Positions 54,087 to 63,337 of a DNA stretch of 64,000 bases are shown in pieces; positions within the stretch are counted from its first letter, which is position 1; each line of letters starts with the position of its first letter. The DNA lies in the NCBI GenBank assembly GCA_934202525.1, contig CAKPYB010000005.1:55728-119727 (forward strand), read 5' to 3'. A program made the position numbers and the translations under genes. Under the pieces are notes generated by a model. It saw only the letters and a list, made by a program, of their open reading frames with translations. It made no database searches and was not told the DNA's origin. The DNA is from an uncultured Prevotella sp. (GTDB taxonomy: Bacteria > Bacteroidota > Bacteroidia > Bacteroidales > Bacteroidaceae).

Positions 54087-54166
54087 CGGGTATCTGGCGA
54101 GAGTTCCTTCACGCTTCCCCTAACAACCCAAAGTGTCAGGGGAAACGTCAGGATTTGAGGTATCAT

Positions 54167-54748
54167 TTATTCAAAAGTGAAGGTTCGGATGTAGAAATAT
54201 GTGTCATCGTCCTCATACTCATATTCATTGATAAAGTCCATCATCTGCTCATCGGTTCGCTCTCCCTGCTCAATGCCGGTCTTGGATGTCCATTCCCTGA
54301 TGGCTTCTCCGATAGTGCCGTAAACATCATCGCAACAATCCTCGAATGGTTCGCCGGATGCGCTGACGCAGCATTCTTCGGGAAAATAATCGCCTTCATC
54401 ATGGGTGTAATAGACCTCACATCCACACTCGCAGCATCTGTAGGAAATGCTCAACTCATCATCAAGAAGTCGGTTTATCTCAAAGAAGAGTTCATTGCAA
54501 GCATCCCAGGCAGTTTCGGTCTCGAAGGAAAGCAGACTGGTGTCTTCATCCTCCTCATACTCTGCCCAGTAGATGTGACCACGCACGCTGATGTGCTTCT
54601 TCTGATAGTCGATTCCATAGTGCATGGCGAGGTCATCCAGCCAGATGTTCCTGCTGTTCACCTCCATGCGCTGAAGGGTGTTCCAAAGGTTGCTTACTGC
54701 TTTTGGGGTTCCTGTGACCTTATAGGTCGTTGTTGCCTGATTTGCCAT
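54167..54748 (-). CDS. Plasmid-type YubB/Api92-like protein
   Basis: This 193-residue protein starts NQATTTYKVTGTPKAVSNLW, which fits the YubB (Api92-like) ferredoxin-fold family on plasmids. The middle has a CCECGCEVYYTHDEGDYFPEE cysteine cluster (quoted in part as YRCCECGCEVYYTHDE) and the C-terminus is acidic. The function is unknown. It lies between parA and the next accessory gene. Confidence 0.65.
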   Translation of the reverse strand: MANQATTTYKVTGTPKAVSNLWNTLQRMEVNSRNIWLDDLAMHYGIDYQKKHISVRGHIYWAEYEEDEDTSLLSFETETAWDACNELFFEINRLLDDELSISYRCCECGCEVYYTHDEGDYFPEECCVSASGEPFEDCCDDVYGTIGEAIREWTSKTGIEQGERTDEQMMDFINEYEYEDDDTYFYIRTFTFE

Positions 54749-54768
54749 TGTTTTGTATATTTATTTGA

Positions 54769-55119
54769 TTACCATTCTGTAAAATAACTCTGGTCGTTGG
54801 ATTCACATTCCTCTGCCCATTCCTCATCTGTGAAGTCGCTATGCAGACAGTCCTTGCTGCAATAGTAGGCTACTCCCATGTCTGCGCAATAGCCCTCACG
54901 CATCAGCTTGCCACATTCAGAGCATCGTCTGCAAGCCCTGTCGGTGTTCCACCAATAGTCCACGAAAGACTCTGCCACCACGTCTTCGCTTGTATTTTCA
55001 TCCCACTTGTCAAGATAGAATGAAGCAAACTTGTTCAACTCATGCTCACTGAAGAGTTCCTTGTCTGTGCCGTTCACTGCCTGGGTAAGTCGGCTGAGAA
55101 TTGATTTCATTGTTGTCAT
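54769..55119 (-). CDS. Hypothetical protein with cysteine pairs
   Basis: I start at MTTMKSILSRLTQ (55119); a longer frame from 55155 is possible. The 116-residue protein has CRRCSECGKLMREGYC and YYCSKDCL, two pairs of cysteines that may bind zinc. No family is known to me. Its stop is 20 bases before the YubB-like start, so both are cotranscribed. Confidence 0.65.
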   Translation of the reverse strand: MTTMKSILSRLTQAVNGTDKELFSEHELNKFASFYLDKWDENTSEDVVAESFVDYWWNTDRACRRCSECGKLMREGYCADMGVAYYCSKDCLHSDFTDEEWAEECESNDQSYFTEW

Positions 55120-55444
55120 AATGCCATCTGTTTTTATCTCCCTTTCGTAGATCAACTACTTCTGGGATGGTTAAAAATTATGTTGCATTCAGAAGGTGTT
55201 ATGGCTATCCATACAAGGTTTTGCCTGCAAAATACTACCCGAATGGTGTGGAGATTTTTCAGCAAAGCAGCGCCCTGACCTTGTAAAGATAAGACAGAAC
55301 CGTTACCTTCGCAACAGAATTCTTACCGATTCCCAGAAGTCGATGAATGAAATCCTCCTATAAGAGGACTATCCTTTCAGCAAGGAAAAGTAGAAGCACA
55401 AAAAAAGCGACCCGAAGGCCGCTCTTTTATAGGGAAAGAAGGAT
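55120..55444. other. Intergenic region with ssb terminator
   Basis: No intact gene; a short frame near 55200-55290 (YGYPYKVLPAKYYPNGVEIF) looks like a remnant. A hairpin with a run of six T on the minus strand (55424-55401, CGGCCTTCGGGTCG) ends the ssb transcript. Confidence 0.55.
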
Positions 55445-55822
55445 TTACTTATCCTTCTGGGTCTTGCCCTGCTGAGAATCAGGAGCGTTCTCCTTCTCTA
55501 CAGCTTCGTAGAACTTGGTGGCTACGAGAATCACTCGGTTGTGCTTGACTCCCTCGGCATCCTGCCATTCCTCTGGCTTGAAATAGCCCTCTACAGTGAG
55601 GAGTGCTCCCTTGACCAGGCGGTCGAATGAAGAGGTGTTCTCGTTCTTGCGCCAAGCCTCTACATTCATGAAGGCTGAAGTGCGAGAGTTTTCATCGCCA
55701 TTCTTCTCATTGCGGCTGATGGCCAGTGAGAAGCGAGCTACGCTTGCGGTTGTAAACTGATGGATGCTTGCATCCTTACCTACGAAACCAGTTACTGCGA
55801 AAGAATTTTCCATCTTTTTCAT
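55445..55822 (-). CDS. ssb: Single-stranded DNA-binding protein
   Basis: This 125-residue protein has the SSB OB-fold: NSFAVTGFVGKDASIHQF, VARFSLAISRNEK, FMNVEAWRK and ALLTVEGYFKPEEWQ. The acidic C-terminal tail of housekeeping SSB is replaced by a Gln/Lys-rich end, as in plasmid-borne versions. It is probably a mobile-element SSB for DNA transfer or replication, by inference from parA nearby. Confidence 0.85.
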   Translation of the reverse strand: MKKMENSFAVTGFVGKDASIHQFTTASVARFSLAISRNEKNGDENSRTSAFMNVEAWRKNENTSSFDRLVKGALLTVEGYFKPEEWQDAEGVKHNRVILVATKFYEAVEKENAPDSQQGKTQKDK

Positions 55823-56768
55823 AATTCAATATTTTTAGAAGTGAAACATTTATTTTTTACGGTGCTATCAGAGTTGGCAAGGAAAACATAGGAAGCAAGG
55901 AATTATCGAATTATTTCACCCTTGGGCAGGAAAAGTTTTTTGGATGAGCAGCAGGCGGAAAAGTTTTTGAAAAAATTCTGAGAATAAGGCACCTGGTACT
56001 TGCAGAAATGTGGCTTGCACTAACTTTGCAGCGGAAAAAGTAAGTGTGGATGCTTCGTCCAAAAATATGAAAGAAAAGGATGAGTAGAAAATATCTGCAG
56101 TTGGTTGGGTAAAGGAAAGATGCATCCTCCTCGATGTTGTTCAAGCAAACCGGTTGCGCAAGATGGCTTATGAGTTCAAGAGACTGGCAGGAAAACTCAA
56201 ACTTCATCATAACTATGTATAAGGCTACCAAGGACAGAACGAACAGGCCTATGACTGCTAAGGGTAAGCATCTGCATGTAGAGGGAAGCCTAGCAGAGAA
56301 GCATGATGCCTGAGACAAGCGGCAAACTAATGATTTTTGTCACAAAAACGATGTTTTTTTGTGACATGAAGCTATTGTCTATCTAAAAGGAAATCTGACT
56401 TTCAGCAAGGAGAAGATAGGTAAAGCCCTGCACCAGCTAAAGAGCAGCCAAGGCAAAGTTTACGGCGCATACAGCATACAAGTTTAAGGTTTAAGTTTAC
56501 CCATGTATATATACATGTTCTTTCAAACTCAAATAGTAAACCTCTACCCTCTTACAACGCTCAAACCAGGAAGTTTACAAGTTTAAGAAAACCATATATG
56601 TATATATGCCGAAATAAACTTGTTTATTAACATATAGTCAAGGATTTCGGGAGAATCTATTTTCCCTTGCTGAAATACAAGAATAGTTATATGAAATGGA
56701 GCAAGGTTGACAACATTCGTTGGCCTATTCTAAAAATAGTATAATTATTCGTTTTTCTTGTTTAAACA
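55823..56768. other. Non-coding region with decayed sequence and iteron words
   Basis: I see no convincing gene; frames are short and low in coding character. TGTATATATA words at about 56502 and 56590 recall the par arrays. The stretch 56150-56290 may be the remains of a mobilisation or integrase gene, but no family can be named. Confidence 0.45.
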
Positions 56769-56848
56769 TTTGGATATCTGAAGGAAAGTTGCTATTTTTG
56801 CACAAAGTTATTCATATATAAATACTTCGATGCAAAAATGGCAACTTT
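56769..56848. promoter_or_regulatory. Promoter and operator overlapping the start of the AbiEi-like gene
   Basis: TTTG at 56769-56772 and TATTTTTG at 56793-56800 are 20 bases apart. An 18-base inverted repeat (56785-56802 and 56831-56848, one mismatch) covers the -7 box on one side and the ATG at 56838 on the other, so a bound repressor blocks both transcription and translation. Confidence 0.75.
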
Positions 56849-57608
56849 TACGCCTTTATACAAGATTAGGATCTTCAACTTTGAAGATGTGATGCGTGAG
56901 ATGAAATTGTCTCATGCAGGAACATCCACGGCCATATCCCGATGGCAATCTCAGAAGGTTCTGAAACCGATTAGGCGAAACATGTACGTCACCATTGATC
57001 CATCGACAGATGCTCCCATGTGTGACAAGTTCGAGTTGAGTTCCAAGATTTCAGAATCTTCATATGTTGGTTGGCACACAGCTCTTGAATTACACGGAGT
57101 TGCTCACCAGCCTTTCTACAACGCCTATGTTGGCAGCAAAAGCCGCTTCAAAGATTTTGCTTTTGATGGAATAGACTATGAGTACTGCTCAGCCCCTTTT
57201 GAACCAACTGCAGAAAATGGCGTTATAACTCCCAAGGGAAATCCTTATGTATGTGTAACTGATTTGGAACGAACAGTCATAGACTGCTGCGACCGTATAG
57301 AACGTGCTGGAGGCATTGAGGAATTGCTTCATTGCATGGAAGGTATTTCACTGATTGATGAGTCAAAACTCGAAAAGTATCTGGCATTGTACAACAAAGC
57401 ATTCCTCTATCAAAAGGTAGGATTCATCCTGGAGCATAGCAAAGAGCATCATCACATAAGCGACTCATTCATAGAGATGTGCCGCTCGAAAGGTGCCTTG
57501 CACACCAAGCGTCTAACCTCCACAGGCGATTCTGACACCTATTTATGCCGATGGAAACTTTATGTACCAGAGGATTGTGTAATTGAGAAAAAGAAATTAT
57601 CAATATGA
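56838..57608 (+). CDS. AbiEi family antitoxin-like regulator
   Basis: This 256-residue protein matches AbiEi-type antitoxins: an N-terminal winged-helix (AISRWQSQKVLKPIRRNMYV), then SSYVGWHTALELHGVAHQPF and CVTDLERTVIDCCDRIERAG. It overlaps the next gene by 4 bases (ATGA). The partner is not an AbiEii nucleotidyltransferase but a 95-aa protein, so the pair is either incomplete or a variant. Confidence 0.8.
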   Translation: MATFTPLYKIRIFNFEDVMREMKLSHAGTSTAISRWQSQKVLKPIRRNMYVTIDPSTDAPMCDKFELSSKISESSYVGWHTALELHGVAHQPFYNAYVGSKSRFKDFAFDGIDYEYCSAPFEPTAENGVITPKGNPYVCVTDLERTVIDCCDRIERAGGIEELLHCMEGISLIDESKLEKYLALYNKAFLYQKVGFILEHSKEHHHISDSFIEMCRSKGALHTKRLTSTGDSDTYLCRWKLYVPEDCVIEKKKLSI

Positions 57609-57892
57609 ATATACAAGAATATCTAAAACAATGTTCTGTTAAGTCCGTTGACGAACTTACAGACAAACAGGTAGTAAACTACTATACCGAAGGAAATGCA
57701 GGTATAGCTCAAATGTGTGCAGTAGAATTAGCTCTTCAAGACTATCCTATTAGCGGCTTTACGATAGAACAAATAATGTTCTCTATTCGCAAGGCAATGA
57801 AAACTAAAACTAAGTTTGGTCTGACCTATATTACCAATGAATCAGCCGTAGGTCCTACCGACAGAAAATCAAGATGGGTGCTAGAACCTTAA
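57605..57892 (+). CDS. Unknown 95-aa protein coupled to the AbiEi-like gene
   Basis: The ATG overlaps the stop of the AbiEi-like gene, so translation is coupled. The protein (MNIQEYLKQCSVKSVDELTD, VVNYYTEGNAGIAQMCAVEL, KFGLTYITNESAVGPTDRKS) is helical at first and has a Gly/Ser-rich end. No family is recognised. It is too short for AbiEii and lacks nucleotidyltransferase motifs; it may be a different toxin or the remains of one. Confidence 0.6.
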   Translation: MNIQEYLKQCSVKSVDELTDKQVVNYYTEGNAGIAQMCAVELALQDYPISGFTIEQIMFSIRKAMKTKTKFGLTYITNESAVGPTDRKSRWVLEP

Positions 57893-57968
57893 TCTTCCAC
57901 TTATCTTTAGTTGGTTATTTTGCCTTTAAAAATATTGCATACTAATAACCAACTCCTTCAATACATGC

Positions 57969-58018
57969 CGATAAGTCGTGGAAATCTATCAATTTCTATA
58001 GATTTCCACGACTTATCG
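57969..58018. terminator. Long palindromic terminator, also a shared motif
   Basis: CGATAAGTCGTGGAAATCT (57969-57987) and its perfect complement (58000-58018) form a 19-bp stem between convergent genes. Part of the arm, TTTCCACGACTTATCGATA, recurs before the ATPase gene at 61438 (about 61366-61384). Confidence 0.7.
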
Positions 58019-58029
58019 ATACATTATCT

Positions 58030-58257
58030 TTAGATTTTCGATTTTATCAAATCACATTTTACGTGCTTATACAACATATTCTCTTTCTCAACCATTATAT
58101 CATAAGAAGGAGCATTGGGAGATTCAAATGTGCCATGAGCATCTACAATTAAGACAATGCCTTCTTTCAACGTATCACCCCACTGGAATGTGACCAAATC
58201 ACCAACCTTGAATAGTTCATGAGTGAACGTATTTCCATCCTTTTCCGTTACAGCCAT
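58030..58257 (-). CDS. Hypothetical 75-aa protein
   Basis: This small protein (TFTHELFKVGDLVTFQWGDT, IVLIVDAHGTFESPNAPSYD) looks like a compact SH3- or beta-barrel-like domain. I do not recognise the family. It lies 77 bases after the DUF3791-like gene, separated by a 26-base palindrome. Confidence 0.6.
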   Translation of the reverse strand: MAVTEKDGNTFTHELFKVGDLVTFQWGDTLKEGIVLIVDAHGTFESPNAPSYDIMVEKENMLYKHVKCDLIKSKI

Positions 58258-58304
58258 ATTCCCCGAATTTAAATTCCTTTCTTTTAATTGTAATTAGAAA
58301 AACA

Positions 58305-58330
58305 AATTGTGAACGCATGCGTTCACAATT
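58305..58330. terminator. 26-bp perfect palindrome
   Basis: AATTGTGAACGCA and its complement meet without a spacer. On the minus strand it is followed by a T-rich run, so it probably ends the DUF3791-DUF3990 transcript; it could also be an operator for the next gene. Confidence 0.6.
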
Positions 58331-58334
58331 ACCA

Positions 58335-58562
58335 TTATTTTACCACTCCAGTTTCCATCTCATTCTCCAAATAAGAGAAAACATATACTGCGCCTTCGTA
58401 ATACAAGCCACAGGCTGGATTACACAGGCGCTTGTAGGTTTCTGAAGAATACAGCTCATCCAGAGCTTTCTTCATATCCCATCCATACTTCTGCATCAGC
58501 ATCTCAACCAATTCTGTAGAGAGGCATTCTATCTGAAACTGAATATCTTCATTCATAATCAA
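58335..58562 (-). CDS. DUF3791-like protein (second copy)
   Basis: This 75-residue protein (FQIECLSTELVEMLMQKYGW, KALDELYSSETYKRL) matches the short helical DUF3791 type. It overlaps the DUF3990 gene by 4 bases (ATGA). Together with the first DUF3791-like gene it flanks DUF3990, an order I know from other Bacteroidota and Firmicutes loci. It is probably part of the antitoxin side. Confidence 0.72.
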   Translation of the reverse strand: MIMNEDIQFQIECLSTELVEMLMQKYGWDMKKALDELYSSETYKRLCNPACGLYYEGAVYVFSYLENEMETGVVK

Positions 58563-59044
58563 ATCTTCTTTAAGTAACTAACAGCTTTTTCTGTTCCAAA
58601 GAAATACTGAACAGCAGGCTTTTTAAAACGCAGTTCTTCAATCATTCTGTCAATACTGATATAGCCCTGGATAAAACGACGCATTTGGAGACCCACCGTA
58701 TCGTCTGCAATCGGACCGATAACTATATCGTAAGGATGAGCAGGCGTAGAAGTCATATTCCTTCTATTCATCAAAATGAATTCTGCCCATTCTTCTGAAT
58801 AGTCTTCAAAGACTTTTACGGATAAAACCGTTGAATCTTCCATAAGCAAGCTATCATCAAACAAGTAGGCATTAACTACAGGTGTTCCCTCCTGCAATCT
58901 TTGAGCAGTACGAACTGCCATTTCCCTTGCTTGCGATTCATTTGGATTCAGATAAAAGCCACATCCAAAATCCTTGCCTTTTCGTGAAAGACATAAATCT
59001 ATTTCATCTATCACTACATTGCTACCATGATATAATTTTAGCAT
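58559..59044 (-). CDS. DUF3990 protein, ADP-ribosyltransferase-like toxin candidate
   Basis: I start at MLKLYHGSNVVIDEID (59044), since the ATG lies next to the stop of the upstream gene (ATGCTAA). The 161-residue protein matches DUF3990, related to ADP-ribosyltransferases: YHGSN (H near residue 5), KDFGCGFYLNPNESQAREMA and VIGPIADD. These proteins are proposed toxins that modify cell targets; the DUF3791 proteins would counteract it. The activity here is inferred. Confidence 0.8.
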   Translation of the reverse strand: MLKLYHGSNVVIDEIDLCLSRKGKDFGCGFYLNPNESQAREMAVRTAQRLQEGTPVVNAYLFDDSLLMEDSTVLSVKVFEDYSEEWAEFILMNRRNMTSTPAHPYDIVIGPIADDTVGLQMRRFIQGYISIDRMIEELRFKKPAVQYFFGTEKAVSYLKKI

Positions 59045-59262
59045 CCTAATCGTCCTCCATTCTTTTGACATAATATGGCAATATCCTCCACCGCATCCTC
59101 TATTGAAAGAGTATGCTCAGCCGCATAGCAAGTAACAAGGAAGTCTATTCCTTTAAATCTACGCAAATAGGCGTACGAATCTGCCAATGAAAGCTTAAAA
59201 CGATTCGCAAAAGCCCCAACGCAACAGTTCACGTATTCAATTATATTATGAGTCAAATCCAT
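59038..59262 (-). CDS. DUF3791 protein (first copy)
   Basis: I start at MDLTHNIIEYVNCC (59262); a TATATTTG promoter box at 59297-59290 on the minus strand rules out the ATG at 59292. The 74-residue helical protein (LADSYAYLRRFKGIDFLVTC) fits DUF3791 and overlaps the DUF3990 gene by 7 bases. It is the likely antitoxin of the module. Confidence 0.78.
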   Translation of the reverse strand: MDLTHNIIEYVNCCVGAFANRFKLSLADSYAYLRRFKGIDFLVTCYAAEHTLSIEDAVEDIAILCQKNGGRLGC

Positions 59263-59934
59263 ATTTTCCGCTTTTAAAAATTTTAAATGCAAATATAATG
59301 AAATATTTCGAAATCACCAACTTTTTCCGGTATTTTCTTTTATAAAAAGAAAAAATGTCACATCAGAATGCCGATAAGCGTTAGAATCGTGGCTATTTTA
59401 CATAGAACTTAGTTAAACTTTGACACATATTAATGCCAGTTCAATCGTTGAACGAATAACAAGTCACCCTATGGCTTTATGGAAATGCAGACCTAAAGAA
59501 ATTAAGTAAGATCTATATCGATATTAAAATCGAAATTATTAAACAACGAGGTATGTTTAACACTATAGCTTCCTCCTGTTTGAACTATCCAAATTTTTCT
59601 ACAAGTTGCCCATTTGGGCGATTCTCTAAAATCATAATTTAAAGAACTACAAGCAAATACACAATTGAGCATTTCAACCACGTGGTTGAAATGCTCGCCT
59701 ATATTTATCCTTTTTTAACTAGCAATCTAACCCGTTTTATCTGCAAGGTTTATTTACATCTATTATAATATAACACCAGAACATAATCATAACGATTACA
59801 TAAGAGACTAAGCTACGAATCTACTAACATGTGTTAAACACGCAAGAATCTTGCAAGTATTCGACATCAACCAATACATTTTTCGAAGAAAAAGCTTATC
59901 TTTGCATCAGTATTAATAAGAAAATGACATTGTT
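59263..59934. other. Intergenic region with a 30-bp perfect palindrome
   Basis: No gene is visible. GAGCATTTCAACCAC and its complement (59667-59696) form a perfect palindrome with no loop, followed by T-rich sequence. A TATCTTTG box at 59897-59904 reads toward the ATPase gene. Confidence 0.6.
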
Positions 59935-61257
59935 ATGATACTTAGAGCTACATTTGAAAATATATATTCCATCAAGGATGAGACTCAAATCAGCTTTGTG
60001 GCTGGTAAGAGCAACGCACATCCGTCTCACGTTTCCCGTGCAGAGAAGCGTGACGACATTTCCGTGCTGAAGGCTGGTATCGTTTATGGTGCCAACGCTT
60101 CTGGAAAGAGCAACGTCATCAAGGCCATTGCACTGCTCCAGCAAATTGCCAACGGAAACTTTCCGCAAAGCAAGGTGGAACCTTTCAAGCTTGCTGATAC
60201 CGAAGAGAAAAACTCCAAGGTAGAAATCGAGTTCAAGACCAAGGGTAAGTGCTTTGCCTATGGCATGGAGTTCACCGTCGGAGGAATCAAGGAGGAATGG
60301 CTGTTTGAAATCAACAGCCGTACCGACAAGGAAGTTTTCACAAGAAAGGTTACTGCAGACGGCAACGAGTTCACGTTTGGCAAGGTGGATGGAAACGAAG
60401 AAACATCCATGCTCCTGAAGTTCATCGCCCACAGTACCCCTTGCGATTCCAGCTTCCTTTCAGAGTATGTACGCAGAAACGGCAAGGGGCTTGAAACCAT
60501 ACGCATGGCCAGAAGCTGGTTTGCTGACGGCTTGAAGATCATCTTCCCAAGCACACGACTGCAGGGAATTTCTTTCCTTACTGAAAACAATGATGAGGTG
60601 CAGGAAACGACTCGCTCGCTTCTTGCCTACTTCAACACGGGCATTTCAGACCTGCGCCTGTATAAAATCAAGAAGGAAGATGTGAACTTATCTTCCGATT
60701 TACTTGACAACATACTCAGCAAGGCCAAGAACGGCAAGGCGTACAGCATGGCTGCCACAGTTGGAGGCGAAATGCTTCTTTTCGAGGTAAATGCCAACGG
60801 AGGATATGAGATTTACAAGCAGAAGGCTGTTCACCGGAATCTTACTTCCGGCACAGAGGTAATATTTGATCTGAACGAAGAATCTGATGGCAGCATCCGA
60901 TTGCTCGACTTCATCCCTATACTCATTGATTTGAAGCAAAATGAAGTTGACTATCTCATCGACGAGATTGACCGCAGTATGCACCCTATGCTCTCGCAGA
61001 AAATCCTAGAGTGCTATTTCTCAGGACTGGAGTCAGGAAGAGACTCTCAACTCATTTTCTCAACTCACGAATGCAACCTGCTCAATCTCGACCTTATCAG
61101 AGTTGATGAAATCTGGTTTGTCGAGAAGGGAAAGGATGGAGCATCTCATCTTACATCCTTGGCAGAATTCAAGCCTCGTGAAGATGTTCGAAAGGGATAT
61201 CTATTAGGACGCTATGGAGCTATTCCGTTGCTTCCAAAGGAGGCGATGAAGTGGTAA
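59935..61257 (+). CDS. RloA-like AAA/SMC ATPase without a RloB partner
   Basis: This 440-residue ATPase is similar in order to the one at 45027: GANASGKSN at 52-60, a middle domain and then YLIDEIDRSMHPML and LIFSTHECNLLNLD. Relatives act in defence systems with a nuclease partner. No such partner follows here; the next gene is a different ATPase. It could work alone or be the remnant of a pair. Confidence 0.82.
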   Translation: MILRATFENIYSIKDETQISFVAGKSNAHPSHVSRAEKRDDISVLKAGIVYGANASGKSNVIKAIALLQQIANGNFPQSKVEPFKLADTEEKNSKVEIEFKTKGKCFAYGMEFTVGGIKEEWLFEINSRTDKEVFTRKVTADGNEFTFGKVDGNEETSMLLKFIAHSTPCDSSFLSEYVRRNGKGLETIRMARSWFADGLKIIFPSTRLQGISFLTENNDEVQETTRSLLAYFNTGISDLRLYKIKKEDVNLSSDLLDNILSKAKNGKAYSMAATVGGEMLLFEVNANGGYEIYKQKAVHRNLTSGTEVIFDLNEESDGSIRLLDFIPILIDLKQNEVDYLIDEIDRSMHPMLSQKILECYFSGLESGRDSQLIFSTHECNLLNLDLIRVDEIWFVEKGKDGASHLTSLAEFKPREDVRKGYLLGRYGAIPLLPKEAMKW

Positions 61258-61339
61258 ATACAGGCGCATGTAGGTTTCTAAAAACATTTTAAAGCCATGT
61301 ATTTTTCGGTGCAAACCACCCAAAAAGTTGCGATTTCCC

Positions 61340-61400
61340 GTGGAAATCTGTTAAATATTGATACATTTCCACGACTTATCGATATATTTTTGTATCTTTG
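61340..61400 (+). promoter_or_regulatory. Promoter and palindrome before the DUF234-type ATPase
   Basis: GTGGAAAT (61340-61347) and ATTTCCAC (61365-61372) form an inverted repeat next to CGACTTATCGATA. TATCTTTG at 61393-61400 is the -7 box. Confidence 0.55.
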
Positions 61401-61437
61401 CCACATAATAAATAGAGAATAAAACAAAGAATACGTT

Positions 61438-62880
61438 ATGTTAATAGGCAGAGAAAATGAAATAGCAACACTCCACGGACTGATGACTTCTGATGAATCA
61501 CAATTCGTGGCTGTTTACGGAAGACGACGTGTCGGCAAGACCTTTCTTATCAGAGAGGCCTACAAGAGTCATTTCGTTTTCCAGCATACCGGCACATACG
61601 GAGCCACTCGCAGGCAGCAGTTAAGCGACTTTCGAGAATCTCTTTATCTTGCCGGAATGGGAAAATGCGCAATGCCTAAGACATGGTCTGAGGCATTTGG
61701 ACAGCTGTGGAATTTCCTGAAGACGTTCCCGGAAAACGAGGAGAAGAAGGTCATCTTCATCGATGAACTTCCCTGGATGGACACGACAAAATCCAATTTC
61801 GTCCGTTCACTCGACCATTTCTGGAACGCATGGGCTTCTACGAGAAAAGACCTTATCCTGGTCATCTGCGGAAGCGCCACATCATGGATCATCGACAATG
61901 TGGTCATGAACTATGGTGGTCTTCACAACCGTCTTACATGCAAGGTTCTGCTGCAACCATTCACCCTCAGAGAGTGCAAGCAATATTGCGAAGCGAAGAA
62001 TCTGGGCTATAAGGACCGACAGATTCTCGAAGCTTACATGGCCTTGGGAGGAATCCCATACTATTGGAGCTTCCTGAAAAAGGGAATGAGCGTGGCACAG
62101 AATTTCGACCGGATATTCTTCCAGCCAGGCGGAGAACTCACACAAGAGTTTGATGCTCTCTACGCATCACTGTTCAAGAAGCCACGCTGTCACATAGCTA
62201 TTATCACAGCACTTGCCAAGAAGAAACAGGGACTGCTCAGAGAAGAGTTGCTGAAAGCGTCGAAACTCTCAGACAACGCTGATTTCTCGAAAGCGCTGCA
62301 GGAACTGGAGCAATGCGGTTTCATCCGCAAGTTCACAGCCATCGGCAAGAAGACGAAGGATGCGACCTTCCAGCTCATAGACAACTACACCCTATTCTAC
62401 TTCGATTTCATATCGGAGAACACCAATGGGGATGAGCATTTCTGGTCTTCATCCGCAGGTTCATCCATCCATTACGGTTGGGCAGGAAGAGCATTCGAGC
62501 GTGTCTGCATGCAGCACGTCAACCAGATTAAGGCAGCCCTCGGCTTCTCAGCCGTTGTGAGCAGCGTACATTCCTGGTCATATAAGGGAACGAAAGACCC
62601 TGCCACCGGCAAGACGCTGACGAAGGGAGCACAGATAGATATGCTCATCGACAGAAATGACGATACAATTAATCTCTGTGAGATGAAATATACCAACGCC
62701 CCTTACGTTATTACAGAAGAAGAGGACAACCGCATCCGCAACCGAAGGGAGACCTTCATCAGGGAAACAGGCACCGAGAAAACGGTACTCATCACGATGA
62801 TCACCTCCTATGGACTTGCGCCGGGCGGCTATTCTGATGACATCCAATGCCAGCTGACGATGGCAGATTTATTCAGATAA
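61438..62880 (+). CDS. Archaeal-type AAA ATPase with DUF234 domain
   Basis: This 480-residue protein has Walker A GRRRVGKT at 28-35, a Walker B KVIFIDELPWMD, a helical lid, a winged-helix region and a C-terminal DUF234 domain with QIDMLIDRNDDTINLCEMKY, which resembles a PD-(D/E)xK nuclease motif. Such ATPases are frequent on Bacteroidota mobile elements; the role is unknown. The frame is intact and it is the last gene of the island. Confidence 0.88.
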   Translation: MLIGRENEIATLHGLMTSDESQFVAVYGRRRVGKTFLIREAYKSHFVFQHTGTYGATRRQQLSDFRESLYLAGMGKCAMPKTWSEAFGQLWNFLKTFPENEEKKVIFIDELPWMDTTKSNFVRSLDHFWNAWASTRKDLILVICGSATSWIIDNVVMNYGGLHNRLTCKVLLQPFTLRECKQYCEAKNLGYKDRQILEAYMALGGIPYYWSFLKKGMSVAQNFDRIFFQPGGELTQEFDALYASLFKKPRCHIAIITALAKKKQGLLREELLKASKLSDNADFSKALQELEQCGFIRKFTAIGKKTKDATFQLIDNYTLFYFDFISENTNGDEHFWSSSAGSSIHYGWAGRAFERVCMQHVNQIKAALGFSAVVSSVHSWSYKGTKDPATGKTLTKGAQIDMLIDRNDDTINLCEMKYTNAPYVITEEEDNRIRNRRETFIRETGTEKTVLITMITSYGLAPGGYSDDIQCQLTMADLFR

Positions 62881-63337
62881 AAGCCGACCTCTCAAAAATG
62901 ATAAAAAAGCACGTTTTAGCACGAAAATGCAGATTTTGAGTGTTTACAAAGGTTAAATATGTTAAATCTTTAACCCCTTAAAATGGGTGTTTGTAAAGAT
63001 AAGTGATACACAAAATGAATGAAATCAAGTGAAACCAAGTGAAAATACAAAAATCGTAAGTAGCTGATAATCAACACTATTTTCATTCAGAAGGAAAGCG
63101 GCTCACAAATAGCACGTTAACTCTTAACCGATTGAGAATCAATGACATTCATTATTTGCGTGGGAAAGTGAAGGCGTAGAAAAGGGCTTAAAAAGATACT
63201 TGAAAAAAGTAGGAAAGTAGGACTAAAAAGCACTGAATATCAGATAATTAAGGAGATAAAAAACCTTATATTTTAGCCCGGCTTTCCTATGACTCAAGCA
63301 TATATTAAATAGCTGATATTCAGTTGGTTACGTATGG
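62881..63337. other. Non-coding right end of the island
   Basis: No gene. Short direct repeats (GAAATCAAGTGAAACCAAGT) and an inverted repeat around GTTTACAAAGGTTAAA lie close to the right junction, as in the arm regions of integrative elements, but no integrase is present. Confidence 0.5.

Noticed and set aside
55911..56318. 135-aa minus-strand frame in the ssb-AbiEi gap
   Set aside because: Cysteine- and phenylalanine-rich with no domain or clear promoter; probably chance.
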